From an uncultured Bacteroidales bacterium (GTDB lineage: Bacteria; Bacteroidota; Bacteroidia; Bacteroidales; UBA932), in contig CAMOVV010000086.1 in NCBI GenBank assembly GCA_946627685.1, positions 1 through 5,916 on the forward strand: a stretch of 5,916 nucleotides of DNA. The letters run 5' to 3'. This document shows, piece by piece, positions 1 through 5,916 of this stretch. Both the position numbers and the translations under genes were made by a program. The notes beneath the pieces were generated by a model. That model saw only the letters and a program-made list of their open reading frames with translations, searched no databases and was not told where the DNA came from. Position 1 is the first letter of the stretch; each line of letters starts with the position of its first letter.

Positions 1-1217
<1,217 letters not shown>

Positions 1218-1366
1218 ATCCGCCAATATACAGATTTTTTCGCGGAAATGAAAATTCCCGCACCCGGCATTTTACTTTTTCAATTTCTTCGACGCAGTTT
1301 TTTTGAACTTATGGAAGAACGAACCCGTTTGAAAAAGCAGTTGCCCGGACTTTATTTTAAAATTAT

Positions 1367-1374
1367 TATTTTTG
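1367..1374 (+). promoter_or_regulatory. Bacteroidota-type -7 promoter box for the sialidase-like lipoprotein gene
   Basis: The sequence TATTTTTG is an exact match to the Bacteroidota -7 consensus TAnnTTTG. It lies in the AT-rich part of the divergent intergenic region, 41 bases before the ATG at 1416, which gives a 5' leader of roughly 35 bases. The nearest TTG upstream is at 1341-1343, 23 bases before the box. That is a little far for a standard -33 element, so the -33 half is weak. No Shine-Dalgarno sequence precedes the ATG, which is normal for this phylum. Confidence 0.55.
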
Positions 1375-1415
1375 TAAATAATCCGACATGGATTGAATGT
1401 ATAAAACTTAACATT

Positions 1416-2495
1416 ATGAGGATAAGGTCTTTATTGGCAGTCGCCGTCACTGCGTGCATCGCGGCATTTGTCGTTTCATGTAAACACGAAAGCGTGTATT
1501 CCGTAGAGCATATCTGGGGAGGGAATGAGGCGTATTGCGCGTTTACCTCCCTGGCCGAACATGACGGCATCGTCTATTGCACCTTCCGGGAAGGAGGGGG
1601 TCACGTTTTTGACAGCACCGGCAAGGCTGAAGGAAAAATCAGGGTGATTTCTTCCCGTGACGGAAAGAAATGGGAGTCGGTCGCGCTGCTTTCCAAAGAA
1701 GGCTATGACCTTAGGGATCCCAAAATTTCGGTGATGCCTGATGGTACCCTGATGCTTTTGTTCGGAGGATCCATCTATCAGGGCACCACCCTTAAATTCC
1801 AGGGGACAGAACCGATGGTGAGTTTCAGCAGGCATGGAGAGCCTTTCTCCGAGCCCGAGAACGTGGTTTTCGTAAATGAAGCGGAGCACAGGTTCGGCTG
1901 GCTATGGGACATCACGTGGCACGAAGGGACCGGATATTCAGTCAATTATGACGTCAAGACCAATGAGGCTCTGGAACTCTACAAGACAACCGACGGAGTC
2001 CATTTCGAGATGGTCTGCGACTTATTGAAGGACCTCGGAACTGAGGAATGGCTTACCGAGACCGCAGTCGAGTTCCTTCCCGACGGAAGGATGGCCCTGA
2101 TGGTCAGATGCGACAGCGGGTCTTACATGGGATGGTGGGGAACAGCCGAGGCTCCTTTCACCGACTGGAAATGGTCGAGGATGGACTATCAGCTGGGAGG
2201 GCCTGATTTCATACCGTATGGCGGAGGAATCATAGCGGCTTCCAGGATGTACCTGCCCAAATCCATAAAGAAAACTGTCGTGTATCTGGGAAACGAAGAG
2301 GGCTGGCTTTTCCCCGTAATCATGCTTCCTTCCGACAGGGACAGCAGTTATCCCGGCATGTTGCTCAAGGATGACGAACTCTGGATAAGCTATTATTCCA
2401 GCCATGAATGCAAGAAGTATGGCAGGGACTGGGCCTCCATCTACCTCGCCAAAATTCCCCTCTCAATGCTTCAGAACCAGACACCTGTTCTATAG
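1416..2495 (+). CDS. Exported lipoprotein with sialidase-like (BNR/Asp-box) beta-propeller, 359 aa
   Basis: This is probably a cell-envelope glycan-binding or glycan-cleaving protein of the sialidase-like six-bladed propeller superfamily; the substrate is unknown. The ATG at 1416 is chosen over the in-frame ATG at 1248 because it opens a clean lipoprotein signal: MRIR, a hydrophobic core, then lipobox VVSC with the lipidated Cys at residue 22. The longer reading would bury this signal behind 56 residues and would also translate the promoter box. The mature part has repeated propeller strands with degenerate Asp-boxes (SRDGKKW at 80-86, TTDGVHF at 191-197) and the blocks FREGGGHV at 57-64, DLRDPKISVMPDG at 98-110 and TAVEFLPDG at 216-224. 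From memory, FREG-GHV and DLRDPKLSV-type blocks mark a clade annotated as exo-alpha-sialidase in Planctomycetes and Bacteroidota. Arg58 and Arg231 could belong to a sialidase-like arginine cluster, but this is inference and activity is not shown. There is no SusC/SusD pair nearby. The last ~9 codons and the stop lie in a repeat (see the entry at 2468). Confidence 0.75.
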   Translation: MRIRSLLAVAVTACIAAFVVSCKHESVYSVEHIWGGNEAYCAFTSLAEHDGIVYCTFREGGGHVFDSTGKAEGKIRVISSRDGKKWESVALLSKEGYDLRDPKISVMPDGTLMLLFGGSIYQGTTLKFQGTEPMVSFSRHGEPFSEPENVVFVNEAEHRFGWLWDITWHEGTGYSVNYDVKTNEALELYKTTDGVHFEMVCDLLKDLGTEEWLTETAVEFLPDGRMALMVRCDSGSYMGWWGTAEAPFTDWKWSRMDYQLGGPDFIPYGGGIIAASRMYLPKSIKKTVVYLGNEEGWLFPVIMLPSDRDSSYPGMLLKDDELWISYYSSHECKKYGRDWASIYLAKIPLSMLQNQTPVL

Positions 2496-2562
2496 GTCGT
2501 CGAATAAGACATACGTATTTTCATACGACGCTTCAGAACCTGACACCGGTTCTATAGGTCGT
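2468..2562. repeat. 33-bp direct repeat, two copies; copy 1 forms the 3' end of the lipoprotein gene
   Basis: Copy 1 is 2468-2500 and copy 2 is 2530-2562. They match at 31 of 33 positions, differing by A/T at the 12th base and T/G at the 19th. Copy 1 encodes the last residues of the sialidase-like protein (LQNQTPVL), its TAG stop at 2493-2495 and five more bases. Copy 2 could encode LQNLTPVL followed by TAG, but it lies in a different frame and has no start. The bases just before each copy are unrelated, so this is not a simple tandem duplication. Within each copy, AGAAC pairs with GTTCT around a short loop; copy 2 extends this to AGAACC/GGTTCT. Between the copies is a small hairpin, CGTAT (2514-2518) with ATACG (2523-2527), without a following T-run. 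Confidence 0.85.
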
Positions 2563-2711
2563 GACGCCCGGTGGCAGGGTTAGGGGGAAGGACAAAGACT
2601 TTCGACCGGAGGAAGGACGGGTCCGCCAGGACCATTTCCCCGGCGGAAGCATGCCTATATGCCGGCGCCTGGTCCCCAAATCCCTGGCCTTCATGGCCAC
2701 GAACGTGCACC

Positions 2712-2848
2712 GAATTACACGAAAAACGCCAAAAACGCGTAATTCAAATAACAGGGAGCATTTTGATTACGCAAAAAATGGCAAAAACGCGTAAATCAAA
2801 TGCTATGCAGTATTTTGATTACGCGAAAAACGCCGAAATCGCGTAATC
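2712..2848. repeat. Array of three ~52-bp units, each an imperfect palindrome
   Basis: Units begin at 2712, 2765 and 2817, giving a spacing of 53 and 52 bases. By hand alignment units 1 and 2 agree at about 41 of 52 positions, best in the palindrome and weakest in the spacer before the TTTT. Each unit folds on itself. Unit 1: GAATTAC 2712-2718 with GTAATTC 2739-2745. Unit 2: TTTGATTACGC 2762-2772 with GCGTAAATCAAA 2789-2800, with one bulged A. Unit 3: GATTACGCGA 2817-2826 with TCGCGTAATC 2839-2848, 10 perfect base pairs around a 12-base loop. The loops are A-rich with a central CGCC or TGGC core. The period is not a multiple of three and the strand-neutral palindromes argue against coding. 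The layout resembles REP/BIME-type intergenic repeats; I do not recognise a named family. Confidence 0.88.
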
Positions 2849-2932
2849 CGATGCAAATGACATATTCTCCTCTTATCTTGTGTCTTCAGCGTGTGGTTTT
2901 CGGTCACGATGCAAACGTTTTCGTGGATGAAA

Positions 2933-2972
2933 GGCGGCCAAATGCCGCCGGCCGGGTATGGGGGCCGGCGGC
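2933..2972. repeat. GC-only inverted repeats forming two mutually exclusive hairpins
   Basis: GGCGGC (2933-2938) can pair with GCCGCC (2944-2949) across a 5-base loop. The same central arm, extended to GCCGCCGGCC (2944-2953), pairs perfectly over 10 bp with GGCCGGCGGC (2963-2972) across a 9-base loop. Only one hairpin can form at a time and the second should be far more stable. No T-run follows on either strand, so neither is a standard intrinsic terminator. It may be part of a dispersed GC-rich repeat. It lies about 230 bases before the methyltransferase start and upstream of that gene's probable promoter, so it is probably not in its leader. Confidence 0.6.
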
Positions 2973-3040
2973 TGCGGCTTCGTCGGGCTGCGGAGAGTTT
3001 TGGATGGCTCTCCTCGCCCTCCGGCCGCTGCCGGTAAAGC

Positions 3041-3072
3041 AGGAAAGATTCTTCGCTTCGCTCAGAATGACA
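3041..3072. repeat. Dispersed 'SERSEES' type short repeat
   Basis: The segment around GATTCTTCGCTTCGCTCAG followed by AATGACA matches a short repeat that I recognise from the genomes of many unrelated bacteria. Read on the minus strand, its false translation contains SERSEES, and in another frame LSEAKNL; such peptides recur in databases as spurious ORFs. ATTCT (3048-3052) and AGAAT (3064-3068) form inverted ends. On the minus strand the loop holds GCGAAGC, a 7-mer known to form an unusually stable DNA mini-hairpin. The following GGGATGACAG (3087-3096) may be a further part of the same element. It has no transposase here; the identification is from memory, not from a search. Confidence 0.7.
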
Positions 3073-3182
3073 AGGGGCGACGCCAGGGATGACAGCCAAA
3101 GCGGAGAGAAAGGGGAAGGCAGAGGAAAGGCCATCGAGGTGGCGGGGATTGGCGGCGAGTGCATAAATACGCATTTCTTTTT

Positions 3183-3190
3183 TAAATTTG
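3183..3190 (+). promoter_or_regulatory. Bacteroidota-type -7 promoter box for the methyltransferase gene
   Basis: The sequence TAAATTTG is an exact TAnnTTTG match in a short AT-rich patch that stands out from the GC-rich repeats before it. It ends 15 bases before the ATG at 3206, so the leader would be only about 8-10 bases. No TTTG or TTG lies at the expected -33 distance. The position and the local AT-richness favour a real promoter, but the missing -33 half lowers confidence. Confidence 0.5.
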
Positions 3191-3205
3191 CAGTAGAACT
3201 GACGT

Positions 3206-4564
3206 ATGGACGATTTTGCAAGATTCATTCTCGAGCATGACGGCGACGACCCGGCAAGGCTGCTGCTTTCCCGGTCTCGCCCGAGCGGCATCGACTTAGA
3301 CCTTGCCGTCAGTACAATCATTTCCAGGCGTCATCTGGCCAAAAAGCTCCCTTCCTGGCACTCCCTCCCGTCCCTCATCTACCCTATTTCCCTCGCTGCC
3401 GAGCAATGCTCCTCCGAAGAGACCGCCGCCTACAAAGCCTCCCTCGCCGTCAGAATCCTCTCCCCTTCCTCACCCACGTCAGGTGCCGGGCCCGCTGACG
3501 AGCATCTTCCCGGATATCCAAGCGAGGAAGCGGGAGCGGCACCGGACGGGAACGTAACAGGCAGAGCCTCCGAGGAAAGCACCGGAGAGGAGGAAAGGGC
3601 GGGCCGCAGATGGAGAATCGCCGACCTGACGGGAGGACTGGGGGCCGACAGCCTCGCCTTCGCAAAGACCGGAGCAGAGGTGCTTTACAATGAAGGGAAC
3701 CCCTCGCTCGCAGAAGCCGCCAGATACAACTTCAGGCAATTCGGAGAGACGGACATACTGGTCAGCAACAGGATGGTAGAAAAAGGAAACGTGGCCGAAA
3801 TCCTGGGAGATTTCGCCCCCGACCTCATCTTCATCGACCCGGCAAGACGCGGGGGCAGAGGCCAGAGGGTCTTCGCCCTGGAAGACTGCTCCCCCGACCT
3901 CACCGCCATAAAAGACGAACTGACAGGCGCCTCCCGCTTCATCCTCGCCAAAATCTCGCCCATGGCGGACATCTCCCTGACCGTCTCGAAATTAAGCCCC
4001 CACGTAAGAGAAATCCACATAGTATCCTCCGCCGGAGAATGCAAGGAACTGCTTATCCTCCTGGACCGGGAATTTGAAGGAGAATGCGACCTGATTGCCT
4101 GGCAAAACGGCAACTCCCTCAGATTCAAGACGGCAGAAGAAAAACACGCCGTCCCCACCTTTCCCCTCTCCGAAGAAGAGCTCACGCCCCAGGCCTATCC
4201 CCTGCTGTTCCGCCCCGGCACCTCCCTGACAAAATCCGGAGCCTTCAACCTTCCCTGCGAAAGGTTCGGCCTTGTAAAACTCGCCCCCGACACACATCTG
4301 TATTTCAGCAAATCAGAAGTCCCCGCCCTCAAAGGACTCGGAAAATTCTTCAAAATCAAAGAGATACTAAAGATGACCGGAAAAACCGCAAAGGAAACGG
4401 GGAAACGCTTCCCGAAGGCGGAAGTGACGGCGAGGAACATCGGAATGGACGGAGATTCATTGAGGAAAAAACTGGGATGCAAAAGCGGGGATGACGCCCA
4501 TATTTTCGGAGTCGCCATAAGCCCGAAAGGGGCAAAAACCGGGAAATATCTCATCATAGCCTGA
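3206..4564 (+). CDS. Class I SAM-dependent methyltransferase with C-terminal THUMP-like domain, 452 aa
   Basis: This is a probable RNA methyltransferase of a Bacteroidota family like Porphyromonas PG_1098; the target RNA is not known. Residues 1-84 form the family's N-terminal region (SLAAEQCSSEETAAYKA). The Rossmann methyltransferase core starts with motif I, DLTGGLGAD at 140-148, which binds S-adenosylmethionine. An acidic turn, YNEGNPSLAEAARYN, follows at 161-175, and the family-diagnostic FIDPARR at 209-215 sits where class I enzymes have the catalytic motif IV. It is followed by RVFALEDCSPD (221-231). Residues ~375-452 (GLGKFFKIKEILK, VTARNIGM, LRKKLGCKSGDDAHIFGV) are the THUMP-like domain, which suggests RNA binding. 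The core is complete and unbroken. The oddity is residues ~85-134, a hydrophilic Gly/Ala/Glu/Ser/Pro-rich stretch between the N-terminal domain and motif I where I would expect a short linker. The ATG at 3206 fits the promoter box just upstream. The M48 gene follows after 57 bases. The enzyme fold is certain; the RNA role is inferred. Confidence 0.88.
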   Translation: MDDFARFILEHDGDDPARLLLSRSRPSGIDLDLAVSTIISRRHLAKKLPSWHSLPSLIYPISLAAEQCSSEETAAYKASLAVRILSPSSPTSGAGPADEHLPGYPSEEAGAAPDGNVTGRASEESTGEEERAGRRWRIADLTGGLGADSLAFAKTGAEVLYNEGNPSLAEAARYNFRQFGETDILVSNRMVEKGNVAEILGDFAPDLIFIDPARRGGRGQRVFALEDCSPDLTAIKDELTGASRFILAKISPMADISLTVSKLSPHVREIHIVSSAGECKELLILLDREFEGECDLIAWQNGNSLRFKTAEEKHAVPTFPLSEEELTPQAYPLLFRPGTSLTKSGAFNLPCERFGLVKLAPDTHLYFSKSEVPALKGLGKFFKIKEILKMTGKTAKETGKRFPKAEVTARNIGMDGDSLRKKLGCKSGDDAHIFGVAISPKGAKTGKYLIIA

Positions 4565-4571
4565 TTTTTAT

Positions 4572-4579
4572 TATATTTA
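4572..4579 (+). promoter_or_regulatory. Possible -7 promoter box for the protease pair
   Basis: TATATTTA differs from TAnnTTTG only at the last base. It lies in an AT-rich stretch just after the methyltransferase stop, 42 bases before the ATG at 4622, a distance close to the 41 bases seen for the sialidase-like gene. No clear -33 TTTG is visible and no terminator hairpin separates the genes, so read-through from the methyltransferase gene is equally possible. Confidence 0.3.
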
Positions 4580-4621
4580 TGGGCTGAAACATCAAACTGA
4601 ACAAATCAAATCTCACTGAAT

Positions 4622-5437
4622 ATGAAAACATTGAAAAACTTGTTCCTAATCGCGGCGGTCTCCCTCGCCGCAATGTCCTGCAGCTCGACCTTCGACTCCT
4701 CCAGGGCCCTTGTCGGAGGTGTGAAGGCCCTCCAGGCCGCATCAATTTCCGATGCCGACATCCAGGCCTACGTCGCCCAGTACGTCAAAGCCCTGGACGC
4801 CCAGAGCCCCGTCCTTCCAGACTCCGACCCCTACGTGATAAGGCTGAAAAAACTCACTGCAGGCCTGACCAGCGTGGACGGCATTCCCCTGAATTTCAAG
4901 GTGTACAAGACAAACGACGTGAACGCCTTCGCCTGCGCGGACGGCAGCGTGAGGGTATATACCGGCCTCATGGACCTGATGGACGACAACGAAGTCCTCG
5001 GAGTCATAGGGCATGAAATAGGCCACGTGGCCCTCAAGCACTCGAAAAAACAGTTCAAACACGCCCTCATGACATCGGCCCTGATGGACGCCGTCGCCTC
5101 GACGGGAAATGTGGCCGCCGCCCTCACCGACTCCCAGCTCGGAGCCCTCGGCGAAGCCATCTCCGGGGCGCAGTTCTCCCAGAAACAGGAGAGCCAGGCC
5201 GACGACTACGGATACAATTTCATCAAAGCGGCCGGAAAGAACCCCTGGGCCATGGCGATGGCCTTTGAAAAGCTCCAGTCCCTGAGCGGAGGCTCAACCG
5301 CCGGAAATGCAGCCTCTGGCGGCTCAGGAGCGAGCCTCCTCGCATCCCATCCCAGCACGGAATCAAGGATTGCCAACATGTCGAAAAGGGCTGCCGCCGA
5401 CGGCTTCAAACGTCCCGCCAAATCATCTAAAAAATAA
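4622..5437 (+). CDS. M48 family zinc metalloprotease, envelope lipoprotein (LoiP/BepA-like catalytic domain), 271 aa
   Basis: This is a membrane-anchored zinc endopeptidase expected to degrade misfolded or damaged envelope proteins. The N-terminus is a lipoprotein signal (MKTLKNLFLIAAVSLAAMSC) with the lipidated Cys at residue 20. The M48 core follows: NAFACADGSVRVYTGLMDLM at 101-120, the active-site helix IGHEIGHVALKH at 129-140 with zinc ligands His131 and His135 and catalytic Glu132, and QESQADDYG at 189-197, where Glu190 is the third zinc ligand and Asp194 completes the usual ExxxD pattern. The late block SHPSTESRI at 242-250 carries the conserved His. Length and layout match small periplasmic M48 proteases such as E. 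coli LoiP; there is no TPR region as in BepA. A Gly/Ser/Ala-rich segment (222-238) precedes the final block and looks like a flexible loop. All catalytic residues are present. It lies 12 bases before the S9B peptidase gene, so co-expression is likely. No Shine-Dalgarno sequence is visible. Confidence 0.93.
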   Translation: MKTLKNLFLIAAVSLAAMSCSSTFDSSRALVGGVKALQAASISDADIQAYVAQYVKALDAQSPVLPDSDPYVIRLKKLTAGLTSVDGIPLNFKVYKTNDVNAFACADGSVRVYTGLMDLMDDNEVLGVIGHEIGHVALKHSKKQFKHALMTSALMDAVASTGNVAAALTDSQLGALGEAISGAQFSQKQESQADDYGYNFIKAAGKNPWAMAMAFEKLQSLSGGSTAGNAASGGSGASLLASHPSTESRIANMSKRAAADGFKRPAKSSKK

Positions 5438-5449
5438 ATAAAACCCGCC

Positions 5450-5916
5450 ATGAACCTTTCCAGAAAACTGATTTTCTCGCTAGCCATATTCCTGCCCGCC
5501 ATTATGTGGGCCGGAGAGGACGATTTCAACAAAATTCCGATTTTCTGGAAATGGCTTTCAGAAAAAGAGGTCGCCTTCACCTACGACGGCAGCTTTACCG
5601 ACGCAAACGCTTTCAGCGTCAAGGCCAAAGGCAACAAAATCACCAAGGGGATAAAGGCTCCCGCAAAATATTCCACCTTCCCAATAAAGCCGGAAGGGGC
5701 GGTAAACCTCACCTGGAGCCCCGATTCCACCATGCTGGCCTTCACGCGGGCCAACGACCTCTATGTGGCGGATGTGGCCTCTGGAAAGGAGACCCGCCTC
5801 ACCTACGACGGCAGCGACCTCATTCTCAACGGCTTCGCCTCGTGGGTCTATTACGAGGAAATTTTCGGCCGTCCATCCCGGTACCGTGCCTTCTGGTGGT
5901 CCCCCGATTCAAAGAA
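5450..5916 (+). CDS. S9B family exopeptidase (dipeptidyl peptidase IV type), N-terminal part, cut by window
   Basis: This is an exported serine exopeptidase that removes N-terminal dipeptides (often X-Pro) from peptides. Only 155 complete codons of an expected ~700-740 are present. The signal peptide is MNLSRK, a hydrophobic core, then a likely cleavage after Ala21 (MWA/GED), so the protein is periplasmic or surface-exposed rather than lipidated. The rest is the start of the DPPIV N-terminal beta-propeller: strand blocks LTWSPDSTMLAFTRANDLYV (87-106) and the diagnostic FASWVYYEEIF (129-139), then FWWSPDSK. Glu136 and Glu137 align with the human DPP4 pair Glu205/Glu206 that holds the substrate N-terminus, which points to aminopeptidase-type action. 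The catalytic Ser/Asp/His domain lies beyond the window. Prolyl tripeptidyl peptidase is a related alternative. The start is 12 bases after the M48 stop and no promoter fits in between, so the two genes are almost certainly one transcript. Confidence 0.92.
   Translation, partial: MNLSRKLIFSLAIFLPAIMWAGEDDFNKIPIFWKWLSEKEVAFTYDGSFTDANAFSVKAKGNKITKGIKAPAKYSTFPIKPEGAVNLTWSPDSTMLAFTRANDLYVADVASGKETRLTYDGSDLILNGFASWVYYEEIFGRPSRYRAFWWSPDSK

Larger units (their letters stand above)
2496..3205. other. Repeat-dense intergenic region without a credible gene (~710 bp)
   Basis: No open frame here looks like a protein. The longer ones translate repeats (recurring DYAKN peptides from the palindromic array) or the well-known false SERSEES/LRMTRGD peptides. 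The visible contents are: the second copy of a 33-bp repeat (2530-2562); a stretch with several short perfect stem-loops (GGTCC 2620-2624 with GGACC 2629-2633; TGGCC 2685-2689 with GGCCA 2695-2699); a three-unit palindromic array (2712 to about 2848); very GC-rich competing hairpins (2933-2972); a small CCGGC/GCCGG hairpin (3021-3034); the dispersed repeat at 3041-3072; and the promoter box of the methyltransferase gene (3183-3190). I see no tRNA, rRNA or insertion-sequence transposase. Confidence 0.8.

Noticed and set aside
1223..1230. Possible -7 box (TATATTGG on the minus strand) for ettA
   Set aside because: It has one mismatch to TAnnTTTG and lies only 5 bases before the start codon, which would make the mRNA leaderless; too weak to call.
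1248..1415. In-frame N-terminal extension of the sialidase-like gene from an ATG at 1248
   Set aside because: It would place 56 non-conserved residues before a clear lipoprotein signal peptide and would translate the AT-rich promoter region.
2514..2527. Terminator after the sialidase-like gene (CGTAT/ATACG hairpin)
   Set aside because: The stem has only 5 bp, is AT-containing and has no T-run after it, so an intrinsic terminator is not supported.
2561..2846. Plus-strand open frames (77 and 91 residues) with recurring DYAKN peptides
   Set aside because: The recurring peptides come from the palindromic DNA repeats; the 52-bp period is not a multiple of three, and the frames differ between units.
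2712..2848. CRISPR array
   Set aside because: Only three units, the spacers are partly alike between units, the repeats are degenerate, and there are no cas genes in the window.
2803..3321. Open frames on the minus strand (172 and 105 residues) over the repeat gap
   Set aside because: Their translations contain the classic false SERSEES and LSEAKNL peptides plus low-complexity GC-rich sequence, and they overlap the methyltransferase start; no domain is recognisable.

Overview
The window looks like chromosomal DNA from a moderately GC-rich, probably uncultivated gut-type member of the Bacteroidales (Bacteroidota). Four things point this way. No gene start is preceded by a clear Shine-Dalgarno sequence. 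Perfect TAnnTTTG boxes, the Bacteroidota sigma-ABfr -7 element, lie upstream of two genes. One gene belongs to a methyltransferase/THUMP-like family typical of Bacteroidota. Two of the encoded proteins have lipoprotein signal peptides, and a dipeptidyl peptidase IV-type exopeptidase is present. A Cryptobacteroides-, Rikenellaceae- or Muribaculaceae-like source is possible, but the sequence alone cannot settle it.

Layout, left to right. (1) 1-1217, minus strand: the first 405 codons of the ABC-F translation factor EttA, cut by the window edge. (2) 1218-1415: a divergent intergenic stretch with a TAnnTTTG promoter box for the next gene. (3) 1416-2495, plus: an exported lipoprotein with a sialidase-like (BNR/Asp-box) beta-propeller. 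(4) 2496-3205: a roughly 710-base stretch with no credible gene but dense in repeats. It holds a second copy of the 33-bp sequence that forms the end of the lipoprotein gene, an array of three palindromic ~52-bp units, a very GC-rich pair of competing hairpins, and a dispersed repeat of the kind whose false translation contains SERSEES. (5) 3206-4564, plus: a SAM-dependent methyltransferase with a C-terminal THUMP-like domain and an unusual low-complexity insert. (6) 4622-5437, plus: an M48 metalloprotease lipoprotein. (7) 5450-5916, plus: the start of an exported S9B (dipeptidyl peptidase IV family) serine exopeptidase, cut by the window edge.

The last two genes are 12 bases apart and probably form an envelope proteolysis operon: a membrane-anchored endoprotease followed by an N-terminal dipeptide-releasing exopeptidase. 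The methyltransferase is 57 bases upstream on the same strand and may be co-transcribed. EttA and the methyltransferase are housekeeping translation/RNA functions; the sialidase-like lipoprotein stands alone, with no SusC/SusD or other glycan genes beside it.

I found no convincing new multi-gene system. The most interesting material is the repeat-packed gap at 2468-3072, above all the palindromic array, whose arms change in a paired way, and the 33-bp repeat that supplies the stop codon of the upstream gene.
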